Source of the DNA: Chrysemys picta bellii
Lineage: Eukaryota > Chordata > Testudines > Emydidae
Assembly (NCBI RefSeq): GCF_011386835.1
Contig: NC_088797.1
Coordinates: 92,762,264 to 92,826,263 of the forward strand
Length of the DNA: 64,000 nucleotides
Reading direction: 5' to 3'
Made by a program: the position numbers and the translations under genes. Below are positions 1-11,743 of the stretch, one piece after another. Each line of letters starts with the position of its first letter. Within the stretch, counting starts at the first letter, position 1. Below the pieces are notes generated by a model. The model was not told the DNA's origin and searched no databases. It saw only the letters and a list, made by a program, of their open reading frames with translations.

Positions 1-175
1 CATCCTCCCTGATTGAACTAACCTCATTATCTCTAGACTGATTCTTGCCTGCATATTTATACCTGCCTCTGGAAATTTCCACTACATGCATCTGATGAAG
101 TGGGTATTCACCCACGAAAGCTTATGCTCCAATATGTCTGTTAGTCTATAAGGTGCCACAGGACACTCTGTTACT
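1..175 (+). mobile_element. 3' part of Penelope-like (tentative) retroelement
   Basis: This is the 3' portion of a dispersed repeat whose tail recurs at 29090-29480, 48400-48561, 56780-57009 and 61280-61366. The shared hallmarks are a CTGATGA box, a GTGGGT/ACCCAC hairpin, GAAAGCTTATGC, then GTTAGTCT and GGTGCCACAGGA. The window opens inside the element, so its 5' end is not visible, and the tail stops near position 175 before the usual terminal CTACCCCTCTG block. Assignment to Penelope-like elements rests on the hammerhead-like core, which is known from PLE ends in animals. No reverse transcriptase is present here to confirm it. Confidence 0.6.
92..129 (+). ncRNA. Hammerhead-ribozyme-like core motif
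   Basis: CTGATGA (92-98) is followed by one extra A, then a six-base-pair hairpin (100-105 with 110-115, loop ATTC), then GAAA (116-119). A two-pair stem III follows (GC 120-121 with GC 126-127, loop TTAT), then TC (128-129) in the place of the NUH cleavage triplet. This is the order of a type I hammerhead with a minimal stem III, as described for Penelope-like elements. Against activity, the extra A after CTGATGA disturbs the strict core and a good stem I is not visible. It is either a decayed ribozyme or a variant that needs a dimer. Confidence 0.45.
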
Positions 176-1031
176 GAAAACTAGCATTTTTCATTATAAA
201 GTAGAGAGTTGGCTGTTATGTTGCCCCAAGATAATCAGTGGTATTACCTTACTCATGGAAAAAAAGAGAGAAAATTCAAAAACTAGTCATTGGATAATGT
301 TATGAATACAATTGAGATCAAAACTACTAGAAGTTGAATCATTCAATGTATATATGTTTTGCAAAGCATTTTACCTTTCAATTGCAGTTTTATCATCTTT
401 CATCAGAGTTGTACAACCTGTTTTCTTCCATGCATTAGTGTTACTTACTGATTACATAAGACTCAAACTCATAGATTTTAAGGTCAGAAGGGACCATTAT
501 GATCTTCTAGTCTGACCTCCTACACAACACAGGCCACAGAATCTCACTCAACCACTCCTGTAACAAACTCCTAACATATGTCTGAGCTACTGAAGTTCTC
601 AACTTGTGGTTTAAAGACTTCAAGGTGCAGCGAATCCTCCAGCAAGTGATCCATGCCCCATGTTGCAGAAGAAGGCGAAAAACCCCCAGTGCCTCTGCCA
701 ATCTGTCCTGGAGGAAAATTGCTTCCCGACCCTAAATATGGCGATCGGCTAAACCCTGAGCATGTGGGCAAGACTCACCAGCCAGACACCCAGGAAAGAA
801 TTTTCTGTAGTAACTCAGATCCCACCCTCTCTAGTGTCCCATCACAGGCCATTGGGCATATTTACCGCTAATAGTCAAAGCTCAATTAATTGCCAAAATG
901 AGGATATCCCATCATACCATCCCTTCCATAAATTTATCAAGCTTAGTCTTGAAGCCATATATGTCTTTTGCCTCCACTGCTCCCCTTGGAAGGCTATTCC
1001 AGAACTTCACTCCTCTGATGGTTAGAAACCT

Positions 1032-1727
1032 TCATCTAATTTCAAGTCTAAACTTCCTGATTGTCAGTTTATATCCATTTGTTCTTGTGTCCACATTGGT
1101 ACTGAGTTTAAATAATTCCTCTCCCTCCCTGGTATTTATCCCGTTGATATATTTATAGAGAGCAATCGTATCTCCCCTCAGCCTTCTTTTGGTTAGGTTA
1201 AACAAGCCAAGCTCTTTGAGTCTCCTTTCATAAGACAGGTTTTCCATTCCTTGGATCATCCTAGTAGCCCTTTTCTGTACCTGTTCCAGTTTGAATTCAT
1301 CCTTCTTAAACATGGGAGACCAGAACTGCACACAATATTGCAGATGAGGTCTCACCAGTGCCTTGTATAATGGTACTAACACCTCCTTATCTTTACTGGA
1401 AATACCTCCCCTGATGCATCCCAAGACTGCATTAGCTTTTTTAATGGCCATATCAAATTGGCGGCTCATAGACATCCTGTGATCAACCAAAACTCCGAGG
1501 TCCTTCTCCTCCTCTGTTACTTCCAACTGACATGTCCCCAGTTTATAACAAAAATTCTTGTTATTAATCTCTAAATGAATGACCTTGCACTTTTCACTAT
1601 TAAATTTCATCCTATTACTATTATTCCAGTTCACAGGGTCATCCAGATCTTCCTGTAGAATATCCCGGTCCCTCTCTGTATTGGCAATACCTCCTAGCTT
1701 TGTGTCATCTGCAAACTTTATTAGCAC
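1032..1727 (-). pseudogene. CR1 reverse transcriptase, C-terminal half
   Basis: A 231-residue open stretch carries the C-terminal half of a CR1-type reverse transcriptase. FADDTKL at residues 5-11 is the catalytic motif C (Y/FADD). It is followed by the thumb region (KDLGVLVDHRMSMS) and the conserved ALVRPHLQYCVQFWSP and RRLKELGLFNLTKRRLRGD blocks. In an intact element this enzyme copies CR1 RNA at a nicked target site. Here it is separated from the N-terminal half (1873-2592) by a stretch with stops around 1740-1870. The initiator methionine is internal to the original polyprotein and is not a real start. Confidence 0.9.
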
Positions 1728-1872
1728 ATTCCCACTTTTTGTGCCAAGGTCAGTAATAAAAAGATCAAAATAAGATTGGTCTCAAAACCGATCCCTGAGG
1801 ATCTCCACTAGTAACCTCCTTCCAGCCTGACAGTTCACCTTTCAGTATGACTAGTTGTAGTCTCCCCTTTAA

Positions 1873-2592
1873 CTAGTTCCTTATCCACCTTTCAATTTTC
1901 ATATTCATCCCCATCTTTTCCAATTTAGCTAATAATTCCCCATGTGGAACCATATCAAATGCCTTACTGAAATTGAGGTAAATTAGATCCATTGTGTTTT
2001 CTTTGTCTAAAAAATCTGTTACCTTCTCAAAGAAGGAGATCAGGTTGGTTTGGCACGATCTACCTTTTGTAAAACCATGTTGTATTTTGTCCCAATTACC
2101 ATTAACCTCAATGTCCTTAACTACTTTCTCCTTCAAAATTTTTCCGAAGACCTTGCATTCTACAGGCCTGTAGTTACCCGGATCACGTTTTTTCCCTTTC
2201 TTAAAAATAGGAACTATGTTAGCAATTCCATCCTCTGTGTTTAGCGGTCCCACTTCTTCTTTCTTTGTTTTCTTCTTATTTATATGGCTATAGAACCTTT
2301 TACTATTGGTTTTAATTCCCTTTGCAAGGTCCAACTCTACATGGCTTTTGGCCTTTCTCACTTTATCCCTACGTGTTCTGACCTCAATAAGGTAGCTTTC
2401 CTTGCTGATCCCTCCCATCTTCCACTCCTTGTAGGCTTTCTGCTTTTTCTTAATCACCTCTCTGAGATGCATCCAGCTTGGTCTACAACTCCTGCCTATG
2501 AGTTTTTTCCCCTTTCTCGAGATACAGACTTCTGATAGTTTCTGAAACCTTGACTTGAAGTAAATCCAGGCCTTCTCCACCTTTAGATCCAC
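1873..2592 (-). pseudogene. CR1 reverse transcriptase, N-terminal half
   Basis: This 239-residue open stretch has the basic linker before the RT domain, then VPIFKKGKKRDPGNYRPV, HGFTKGRSC and YLNFSKAFDMVPH. The last is motif A, normally YLDFSKAFD. The catalytic aspartate has become asparagine, so the enzyme would be dead even without the downstream breaks. The spacing between the basic region and VPIFKKG, and between NYRPV and HGF, is shorter than usual for CR1, which suggests internal deletions. It joins the C-terminal half at 1032-1727 on the same strand. Confidence 0.88.
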
Positions 2593-2610
2593 AAGACACT
2601 CCTTATCACT

Positions 2611-4924
2611 TTGGATATATCTATTGCAATGGTAATTCTTTTCTTTATATGCATGATAACTGTAATGAATATTTATACCAAAACTTAGCTTGATTACTTT
2701 GAAGTTAGTGTATCAATACCAAATTTTCACTACAGAATTCCAAGTTTAAAGAGTTAGATCTAATTAACCTTGAGAAATGTAGCCATAACTACCTCTGTAC
2801 ATTAGCATAAATTTAACAAATAACAGCTTGTTTAGCATACCAACTGTCTAATAAATATTTTTATTTAATATACTGAATAGAACTTTTAATTGAGCTTTGC
2901 TTTAGTATATCTGTTTGAATGTTTAATGATCCATTATGCTTATTAATTATATAATTAGTGTGGTGAAACAAGGAGATATTCCTGATAAGGGGGAGAAAAT
3001 GAGAAGATTCACCTGAATTTTAGGTGTTTCAATTTAGCGCTTTGTCAACCATTTGGTCTCAAATACAGTAAGCACAACTTGCAGTTTCATAAGTAGAAGT
3101 GAAATTGGCTGAAACTTCAGTTCACTCTGTAGCTAGAGGGACCTGGGAGACGCATTGCCAGGGCCCACCTTTCTGCATTTATTTAATATTTGCATATTTA
3201 ATATTTTCATCTTTTCTATTAAATATAAATTAGAAATATAAACACAAATCACACATTAATATATAATAAATGTAATAATTACATATACAAATATTTGCAT
3301 ATTTACATGTTTAATATTTGCATATTTAATATTTGCATCTTCTTTCCTGCTTTATTATTATTTAGCATAATTCTCCATTAAATATATTTAATTCTATGTT
3401 ATTACTGACCATTTGAATGTGTCCTCATAATAACAACAGTTTTGACCTCAATCTGTAGTGCTATAAGATAAATAAAATGTCATTAATGCCAATATTTTTA
3501 TATTACAAATTAATTGTGGTATACAGGAGATGTATATTTTTGTGAACAAATACTAGTAATAAAAAATACTGCATAAAACGTTGGGTATTTTGGCAAGCAT
3601 TAGGTTACAATGTTTTGACATCCTGAACTGTTTTATTTGATTGGGTGGGTTGGTATAACATACAGCAATGCCTAAGAAGTAAATCAGTCACAGAAAAAAA
3701 AAATCGCTGGATAATTAATTCAGCGTCTAAAACAAATTTCATCATGAAGGACAATTAACTGCTGTATGTTGAAATGCTGTTAGTGAGCATGAATTCCATT
3801 CACCATCATGATTTCTAATAATTTCACAAAGTTTGGTTCATGCACACTTTAGCTACTTAATTCTTTGTCTCTTCCATGCTCAACTGAGAGTTTCCATATT
3901 CAGTTGCTATATACCTACAGTAATTTCTGTTTAATTATGTTATCATATTAACAACATGCCCTAATTGAGATTAATGGGGGCAAATTATGCCTGATGGTTA
4001 ATCTCTCATTGACTTCTGTGAGAGTCCTGTGATGAGTTAAATGTATTTTAGTCAATTTAAGTCACAGAACAGAATTCAAGGGCTGAAAATAAACTCCAAG
4101 GAAACTAACTACCTCTTTTGAATTTTTGTTTTTAATGAGTTAGTTTAGCTAGAAACCATTGACAAAACATCAAGTATTCAGTATACTAGTGAATATAAAA
4201 TAATAATAATAAATCATTCTCACAGTTTGAATGGTAATAATTTTGGCCTGTTAGACAGTATCAGCACAGCCCTTACATCAAATTCCAGCCTCCCAGAAAT
4301 ACTTCTTGTGGAAAAGTCGTATAGAATTTAATTGTGAATGACACTTACATAATTGTAAATCAGCCTGTAGAATGCTATTGCAAGGATGTAATTCTGTATG
4401 CAATTTTAAGAGTAATTTCTATTTGTTTTCTATCATTTCTGGCTTCTCATCCATTAGATATCAAGTACAGAGCTATATAGTGGAGCTGCAGACTGGGAGA
4501 AGGAGACAATTGCAATTGTGAGAGGGAATGCAATTGAGAGGATGTCGGAGAGTGCATCGAGAGGGAGGAGCTGCTAGCACACTATTACTGGGGTCAGGTT
4601 AGGCAGATGTGCTGTGTTTGACATAGCCAGCAGCTGCCATTTTAAAGTATCCAATACTGGTGAGTCACTACTTAGTCTTGTTCCTGTGTTCACCATCACT
4701 ACTCCATTGTTTAGTTGCCTCTTGTTTGCACTATACAAGCCTTCACTGCAGTGTTAATAGTTTAATACAAGGCCCAAAGAAGTCAAGACAAAAAGAATTC
4801 AAGCACATGTTTAACTTTAACATGAGTAAATCCCACTGAAGTCAACAGGACTACTTGTGCTTAACTGCTTTGCTGGATTAGAGCCAGAAAGCTCAGCACC
4901 TAGCAATAGTGAATCCATAATGTA
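2611..4924. other. No gene or clear repeat recognised
   Basis: AT-rich sequence with only short ORFs. Runs of TTTAATATTTGCATA-like words occur at about 3180-3340 and look like a local low-complexity patch. A degenerate TTGACTTC element at about 4007-4020 and CACTGAAGTCAACAGG near 4834 belong to the old dispersed motif discussed in the findings. Confidence 0.6.
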
Positions 4925-4992
4925 TGAATCAAGAAATTATACCCAATTTATATATATGTATAAAGTTGAATTGGGTATAATTGCTTGATTCA
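4925..4992. repeat. AT-rich inverted repeat (hairpin)
   Basis: The left arm at 4925-4948 begins TGAATCAAG and contains TTATACCCAATT. The right arm at 4969-4992 contains AATTGGGTATAA and ends CTTGATTCA. The arms are about 24 bp with one or two mismatches around a 20-bp AT loop. It could be a very short MITE or a cruciform-prone site. I see no convincing target-site duplication. Confidence 0.7.
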
Positions 4993-7505
4993 GGGACAAT
5001 TCAAATACAATTATTTGAATTAGCAAGACAATTCATAGCACTTGAGGAAACCTTACATGCTATATATCTAACACATATATCCAGGTAAAGCCATTGTTCC
5101 TAACCCTGACAGAGAAGGCAGAGAAATGCATTCCGCTAAAAATATCTGAAAAATTTCAGGCATCCCCTTGCAATAAATACACTGACGAAAACAAAATAGT
5201 TTACCATACAATCTTCAGCTGCACTGTCTACCTGCCTGTTCCCATTAGACAGTAGATGCATAACATAGCAATAATTCCAAGATCACTAATGAGGAATGGA
5301 AATACAGTACAAGTGACCAGCGTGAAACAAAAATATTAATTATAATGTCCCTCCCGAGTCCCAAACTCTCTTATCCTGGAAGGAACACATCCACAGCACA
5401 ACAATGAGGAGGCAACTTTAATTACTACAGCTGGTATTAACAAATCTCCTCCTTGAGCTCTTAACCTAGTCACCAGGAACAGGGAGCCTTCCCTGTTTTG
5501 GGGGTGATATTTGTTCTATCAAGGTTATAGATGCTTTACAAATACCACAGATCTGAGGAAGGATAGATTAAATAACTAGCTAGATAAAGACAGCTCACAC
5601 ATGCTAGATTTGGTTTAGTCAACAATGGGGGCCCAATCCTGAAAATCTTATTTACTTACATGAATACCTGAGTCTGCTCACATAAGGACAACTCATGTGA
5701 GCAAGGGATTGCAGAATTGGGGCCTGAATATGATTAATGGGAGCATCAGTCATAGGATAATCCAACTTGTACCAGTGAATAAAGACCTCCAATATTCTAC
5801 CCTTTCTTTGGAAAGTGAATAAAAAATGTGCAGCTTTTTGTTCATTGTGACTGGGACACCAAGAGTCTGATCCAAAGCCCACCATAATCAGTAGGTGACT
5901 TTTCATTGACTTAATGGGCTACAAATCAGAAATCCTATACTGTTTGAATTGTCAAACAGGAATTTAGCCAGGACACATGGAATTGCACAACATTCTTGTG
6001 TAAAGTGTTATGAAAAAAAAGTATATTAGGCTTTAAACATATGAAAGTGTGTAAACACTTTGGTTATGGTCTTGATTTTTAAATACAAATATGAATCTTT
6101 TAAGAATGGAAAATGAAAAAAGTCATTTTCCCAAACAAAAATTAATAGGTGGCGATTATTTCCATTTGATATCTTGATCCATCAAGATGTGTAGTACTCA
6201 AATAACTTTGCTGATGAGCTAGTTACTTAAGTACTGATCTTGATTACTTGAACAGCACAGAAAAGACTAGCTTTCTTCATGTAGCCAAAACAAAATTACT
6301 GTTGACAGATTATTAAAGTCTAAAAACAAACCTGTGCAATGCATGGAATTTTCTTTGATTGATTCTATGTAAGACAGTTTAAAGACTTCAGTGAAATCTC
6401 TTTAACCAGGAATGACTATTTAGATTAGTTCTAATAAAGGAGACAAGCACACAAAAATTGGCTTCTTAGAATTAGAATTTCACACAGGCAGATCACAGAA
6501 ATCTTTCCTGATTGCCTGCCATGTGTGAAAACAGTGGCTAACAGTGCATTCCACATGCCAGATGCTGTATTTTCTCACTGCTTGGCAACAATTGTTTTCA
6601 TTTAACAACAGTAAGGTGAAGAGCAATGCTCAAGGAACAGGAAGATGAGACAAGAAAAAAAGATAAGGCAATGGATGAGAAAGGTAGGAGAGACTTGTTC
6701 CAAAACTCAAATCTCCTGAGTGACAACCCCCAACACTATTTATAAGCTACTGGGCCAGCTTGCAAATCAGATCTTAATTGAAAAAATTTAACAGTACAGC
6801 TCTGATATTTCCCCCCCACACACACTTCACAGAACATCAAAGGCCCTTAAGGAACTCTTAATAGTTATCCTGTATAAACAGAAAATAGACAAAAATGTAA
6901 TATCTCGAACATGATAAACCAAATGATATGAAAAAGGACGTACTTTGTGCTAGCTCTTAAGTAGAGTTATTGAAAATGATATCTAGATAACACAGCTATT
7001 TGTTTCTTTGTATTCCATCTTCGAACGTGCTTATAAACAATATTGCAAATTAGTCAAATCAATATATTACTTTCCTATTAAAGTATTTTTTCCTACAAAA
7101 TTTTTCAGCAATTGAATAGAAAAATCAAGAGACTTTCAATTGGTTTCATCAAGGTATTACTGTATTTACAACAGTAAATAACATATTGAAATACACACAC
7201 TTGCCATTTGAACATGTGGTCTCTGCATCAGTCTTTTATGGTCCTCATTTAGGCTTTGGTATTTTTGTTTGGTTAGAAAAGAAAGTAAATTTGCATAATT
7301 GGAATCTTTTTTATGGTTGGCTGTAGGATGATTTGAGATCCTTTGAATTTTCAACATAAACAAAGATGTGTATTCCCCCCCCTTCTCTATGGTTTTACAT
7401 CAAAATAAGCTCAGTTACATTTACCAAAGTCTCACATTATCAAGAGTCCAACACCACACCTCTGAAGAAAACAGGAGTTTTACCATTGGCTTAAAAAAGA
7501 GCAGG
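4993..7505. other. No gene or clear repeat recognised
   Basis: Mostly AT-rich unique-looking sequence. There is a short C-run followed by CA repeats at about 6809-6826 and another C-run at about 7374-7382. TTTTCATTGACTTAATGGG at about 5898-5918 is another relic of the old dispersed motif. No ORF shows recognisable similarity. Confidence 0.6.
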
Positions 7506-7513
7506 AGTAGGCC

Positions 7514-7894
7514 CAGGGGTGAAAGTAACATAAAAGACTTACAGGGGCCTGGCTCCCGGCCCCTGGAAGGGGTGGGGCTTTGGACAGAAGGAGCAGGACT
7601 GGGGTGAGCCTCCCCCAGTCAGCCCTTCCACGCTGCCTGGCCTGTGCTGCCTGGGGCTCCGGTGGTGATTTAAAGGGCCCAAGGCTCCGGCCGCTGCTGC
7701 GGTAGCGGCGGCGGCCAGGAACCCTGGGCCCTTTTAAATCGCCAGGCACTGTGGCAGCTTCCCCTTTTGCCCATCCCCCTCCCCCATCAGTGGCTCTGTG
7801 GGGGCAAAAGGGGCAATGATATTTAAGTGCTGTCACGGCAGCCACTTCTTACTGGTACGCCATACCAGCCCGTATCAGCCCACTTTCACCTCTG
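7514..7894. mobile_element. hAT-type MITE, 381 bp, exact 8-bp TSD
   Basis: The terminal inverted repeats are CAGGGGTGAAAGT on the left and ACTTTCACCTCTG on the right. The flanking 8-bp target duplication AGTAGGCC is exact (7506-7513 and 7895-7902), the signature of hAT integration. The interior is strikingly GC-rich and purine/pyrimidine-skewed compared with its AT-rich surroundings and includes a GC hairpin around 7680-7730. There is no transposase, so it is non-autonomous. Confidence 0.92.
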
Positions 7895-7902
7895 AGTAGG
7901 CC

Positions 7903-8475
7903 CCAAATAATGTAGGATTCTGGACCCACTTTTGCAGCTCCTATTCAGGCAAAACTAACTTTGAAATAAACATAACTGCCTGTACAGTAGCTGTTGAATC
8001 AGGTCCTTAGAGGAAGACATATCTGGGCTTTAGGGATTCAAAGACAATTCATTATCATACAGATTTCTTTAACCATTTTATAAACCAAGATACCTTGGAT
8101 AAAGTTAAAAAAAACAAAAAAATCTTGGCATGTTAAAACTGTTTTCTATATAGCCATCCAAAACCAAAAAGGCACATTATTCTGAGAAAACCAACAGGCA
8201 GTTGAGAATTTCTATTTTCTCTACTGTTTAAAGGACAGTTCAAAAGAATTATGCTTTGGGATGAGAAGGAGTAAGTTACTACATGGTACCATAACTAGGC
8301 CTTAATCTGGAAGTGGACTCCATAAAGGCAAAAACCTGCACCCACACAAAACCTAGGGTGAATCGGGGCTCCATATGGTCACAAGGGGCTGCCCACATGG
8401 TGTGTGTGGCAAGATGAGGTCCTGGTCTTTCAACTTCAATCTTATATAGGACACCATTGAAAATAAGCACAATAA
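7903..8475. other. No gene or clear repeat recognised
   Basis: AT-rich sequence between two hAT MITEs. Poly-A-rich tracts occur near 8107-8121. Nothing coding is supported. Confidence 0.6.
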
Positions 8476-8483
8476 ACCCATGT

Positions 8484-8626
8484 AGGGCCGGATTTCCAAT
8501 TAGGCATAGTAGGCATGTGCCTAGGGACACCTTACTTCTCTAAAACTGTGTGCAACACAAAGGTCAGCTGTGGGCGGCGGGGGCGCTGATGATACTGTGC
8601 CTAGGGGCATATAAATCCAGCCCTGA
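8484..8626. mobile_element. hAT-type MITE, 143 bp
   Basis: The ends AGGGCCGGATTT and AAATCCAGCCCT are inverted repeats, and sub-terminal GTGCCTAGG / CCTAGGGGCAT words also pair. The flanks ACCCATGT (8476-8483) and TCTCATGT (8627-8634) agree at 6 of 8 positions, consistent with a decayed 8-bp target duplication. Non-autonomous. Confidence 0.82.
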
Positions 8627-8634
8627 TCTCATGT

Positions 8635-10531
8635 GGTTATTTCTCAACAAAAAGCATAAAATTCACCAGGTTTGGCAGTCTTTGCTCCAGAGAAGCTCTG
8701 GATTGCAAGACAAGGGGTACTGTAAAGTCAAGACTAACATGGGTAGCAGCAGTTCAGTCTGAAGAAACCGTGTCAGCACCTGCCTCCACTAATTTTTTAT
8801 TCTAGCCAGTGTTACTAGTCCCTCCCTTTGATGAGCACCAAAATTCAAAACAACTAAATAAATAAAAAGAGGTTTTGATTTGACAAACAAGCAGTTTAAC
8901 AGTTTCTGAAAAGGTAGAATGAAATCTGAAAGGGATCTGCTTATGCACACTAATTTCCATCTATTTCTGTGGAATGGTATGAATTTCTCTTTTGGGGGTA
9001 TATTTGGGTATATTTATATTTATTTTGTATTCAATTATCAAACATTGCCAAATTTCATTTAATTATTAAAGAGTAAATTAAAATAACCTAATTATTATAC
9101 ATGTTTAATTATATTCAGCTAGTGTCAGAGCTGGCAATGACATTGGCAAGTTTAGAAATGAATCAACGCCCGCTAACTGCACTCAGATTTTTAAGCTTCA
9201 ATTCTTATACAGCAGGAAATGCATCCTTCCTTGAAATTGAATCATCCAAGATACTGTGACATTAACATCACTATTAAAAGAACTGAACTCATTACACTTT
9301 ATTCACCACAGGACAGAGTAATGTCATATTTTCCTCTCTTTAAATAAAAGAAGTTGTTGTTTTCTTCTCAGAGACAATAGTTGCATTCAGATATTTATGT
9401 AAGTGCTATGTTGACTACACTGAAGCAACATGCCAATGTAGTAATAAAGTAATTCCCCAGTCTACTAGACTGAAAGTATTCATTTTCACAAGAGGGCATT
9501 TGGCCAATGTATCAGAAAAACAAAGATCTAAGACATTGTGTCCTACTGAAGAAAGAAAGGTAAAGTTTTTCATAGCAGAAAGAAAAAATGTTGAATAAAA
9601 AAAATCAAAAATCTATTTTTTCAAGACCTAAATACTCATTGATTCTATATGGGAACCATTGTGTGCACAAAACATGTATAATGAGTCTGTTCATTTGAAG
9701 AAGTGTACAAATTCAGAAGCATAATGGAAGGCTTAGAGTGCCTATTTGCATGTCAATTCTCAGAATGTACTTAGGTTTATATAATTTTATGCATATCTGC
9801 ATTCTGGGAACAAACTATAAGATTAAGGTGCTCCTTGTTGAAACACTACATATTATTCTGTGTACTCTGCAAGTCAGAATTATAGAAAGATTTTTCTATC
9901 TTTGCCTTCTGGACATTATTTTGTTTCAGCAGCAACTCTGGGTCAAAACTTAGCTGTGGCATCATATACCACATCACAGACTCCCATACACTCATTATTT
10001 AAGATCACTTTCAAAAGTGTCTCCATTCCTCGGTGTGGGCTGCCTTCCATAGAGAAGTACAAGAAACACTCTGAAGTCCTACTATTGCTACTTTTCAATT
10101 TTTGTTGTACAGTCTGGGATATTGGAACAGATGCCCTTGAATGAAGTTTCCATAATAACATTTTGAAATGCAGTATTGTTAAAGTAATATCTGTCCTCTG
10201 GTATCTTGATTGAACAATGGTCTTATCAGGTAATGAATATTCTATGTAATGTCCATAGACAAAGTTAATTAATAGCAGTACTATATTAAGTAAGCATTAA
10301 AGAAGAAATTATGTTTTTGGTACAGAGGAGAATTTTAAGAGTGAGTGGTGGAACTGTTATGACTTCTAGCTTTGCGAAACTAAGAGATTCAGTGAGGCAA
10401 GGAGGTCTTGTGTTCTGGAGAGTGGGCTTTGACAATTTAATCTGAAAGGGTTTTTGTTTGTTTGTTTTAGTTTAGAAGGTTTACTCCTTTTTGATAGAGT
10501 ATAAAGAGGTGGGTCTGAAATGCCATCTGGG
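8635..10531. other. No gene or clear repeat recognised
   Basis: AT-rich unique-looking sequence up to the edge of the Gypsy element. Short overlapping ORFs around 9738-10161 show no recognisable protein similarity and no coding pattern that I can support. Confidence 0.6.
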
Positions 10532-11599
10532 TGTCAGTACAGTAAATCTGTTTTCACAGGTCAGGACAAAGAGAAGCTTCCCTTCACCTTCCCCCCCCCC
10601 CAAAAAAAACCCATTTCAATCGAAATAAGTACATTTTCATTATCGAAACCCATGGAGGAGAACTTTGAACAACAATTTAAAGGCCCTTACCTCAGGACCT
10701 TGGTTCAGAGTTCCCCAACTTAAAATTCAAACCAATGTCTCTGTGTCTCTGTGACAGTAATGTGTCTCTGTGTGTAAGGCTAGCCATCCACAGCTGGAAA
10801 GAGATCACCACTCCTTACAGCTTCTAGACTCCTCTCCCCTGCTCAGCTTCCCGCTTAAATAGATCATAGACTCATAGACTCATAGACTTTAAGGTCAGAA
10901 GGGACTATTATGATCATCTGGTCTGACCCCCTGCATGCTGCAGGCCACAAAACCGTCCCTACCCTTCCTTGACTCTGCTGATGAAGTCCCCAACTCCTGT
11001 GTCTTAGTGACTTCAATTGGCAGAGAACCCTCCTGCTAGAGATCCCTGCCCCATGCTGCGGAGGAAGGCGAAAAACCTCCAGGGCCTCAGCCAATCTACC
11101 CTGGAGGAAAATTCCTTCCCGACCCCAAATATGGCGATCAGTAAGACCCCGAGCATGTAGGCAAGAGTCTCCAGCCTGACCCTTGTTAACCATTATACTG
11201 TTTACCTACCATTGCTTGATATTCCTCAGCTAATATGTTTTACCATTAAACCATTCCCTCCATAAACTTGTCTAACTTAGTCTTAAAACCAGACAGGTCC
11301 CTCGCTCCCACCGTTTCCCTCGGAAGGCCATTCCAATATTTCACCCCTCTGACGGTCAGAAACCTTCATCTAATTTCAAGCCTAAACTTCCCCACGGCCA
11401 GTTTATATCCATTTGTTCTCGTGTCCACATTAGTACTAAGCTGGAATAATTCCTCTCCCTCCCTTGTATTTATCCCTCTGATATATTTAAAGAGAGCAAT
11501 CAGACCTAGGGCAGAGCAGGGAATTACTTGGATTATACCTAAACTATTCTGATCGTGAGCGCATGGCTGACTCTGAAAGGGGCAGTACATTCATTCACA
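10532..11599 (-). repeat. 3' LTR of the Gypsy element, split by CR1
   Basis: The LTR pieces 10532-10865 and 11507-11599 align with the 5' LTR at 16891-17237. Shared words include CACAAAGAGAAGC-like, GGTTCAGAG/GATTCAGAG, TTAAAATYCAAA, GGCTAGCC, CTCTTTTCCCCTGCT-like and CCTAGGGCA. Read on the minus strand the LTR starts TGTGAATGA, preceded by a purine tract (complement of 11600-11613) that fits a polypurine tract. The copies are diverged, so the insertion is old. Confidence 0.78.
10866..11506 (-). mobile_element. CR1 fragment inserted in the LTR
   Basis: This is the 3' end of a CR1 LINE on the minus strand, with three ATAGACTC-type tandem units at its 3' terminus (10866-10889). It then follows the CR1 3' UTR and the last coding block, ending within AGAGCAATCAGA. 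It corresponds to about 470-1165 of the CR1 near the window start. It interrupts the Gypsy 3' LTR, so it is younger than the Gypsy element. Confidence 0.9.
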
Positions 11600-11743
11600 T
11601 TCCTCCCTCCCTTGAGTGGACCAGTCGGTGCACTCATCAAATGTCTCAATGTCTCCATCTGTTCATGAGAAAAAGTCCACATTCTCATGGTCCTTTCCAG
11701 GATAGTGTTCCATCTGGAACCAAAAGGGTTTTAAGGCTAAGTA

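Larger units (their letters stand above)
470..2610 (-). mobile_element. CR1 LINE, 5'-truncated, minus strand
   Basis: This is a CR1 non-LTR retrotransposon read right to left. The 3' UTR lies at about 470-1030 and matches the second copy at 10866-11506 (AAGGTCAGAAGGGAC, then a GGAGGAAAATTCCTTCCCGACC-like block). The coding part extends to about 2600. The element is truncated at its 5' end, with no endonuclease domain in view, which is usual for CR1. Coding capacity is destroyed by stops, frameshifts and internal deletions. Confidence 0.9.

Noticed and set aside
3180..3345. Satellite or tandem repeat of TTTAATATTTGCATA
   Set aside because: Only a few irregular, imperfect words in AT-rich DNA. 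No fixed period.
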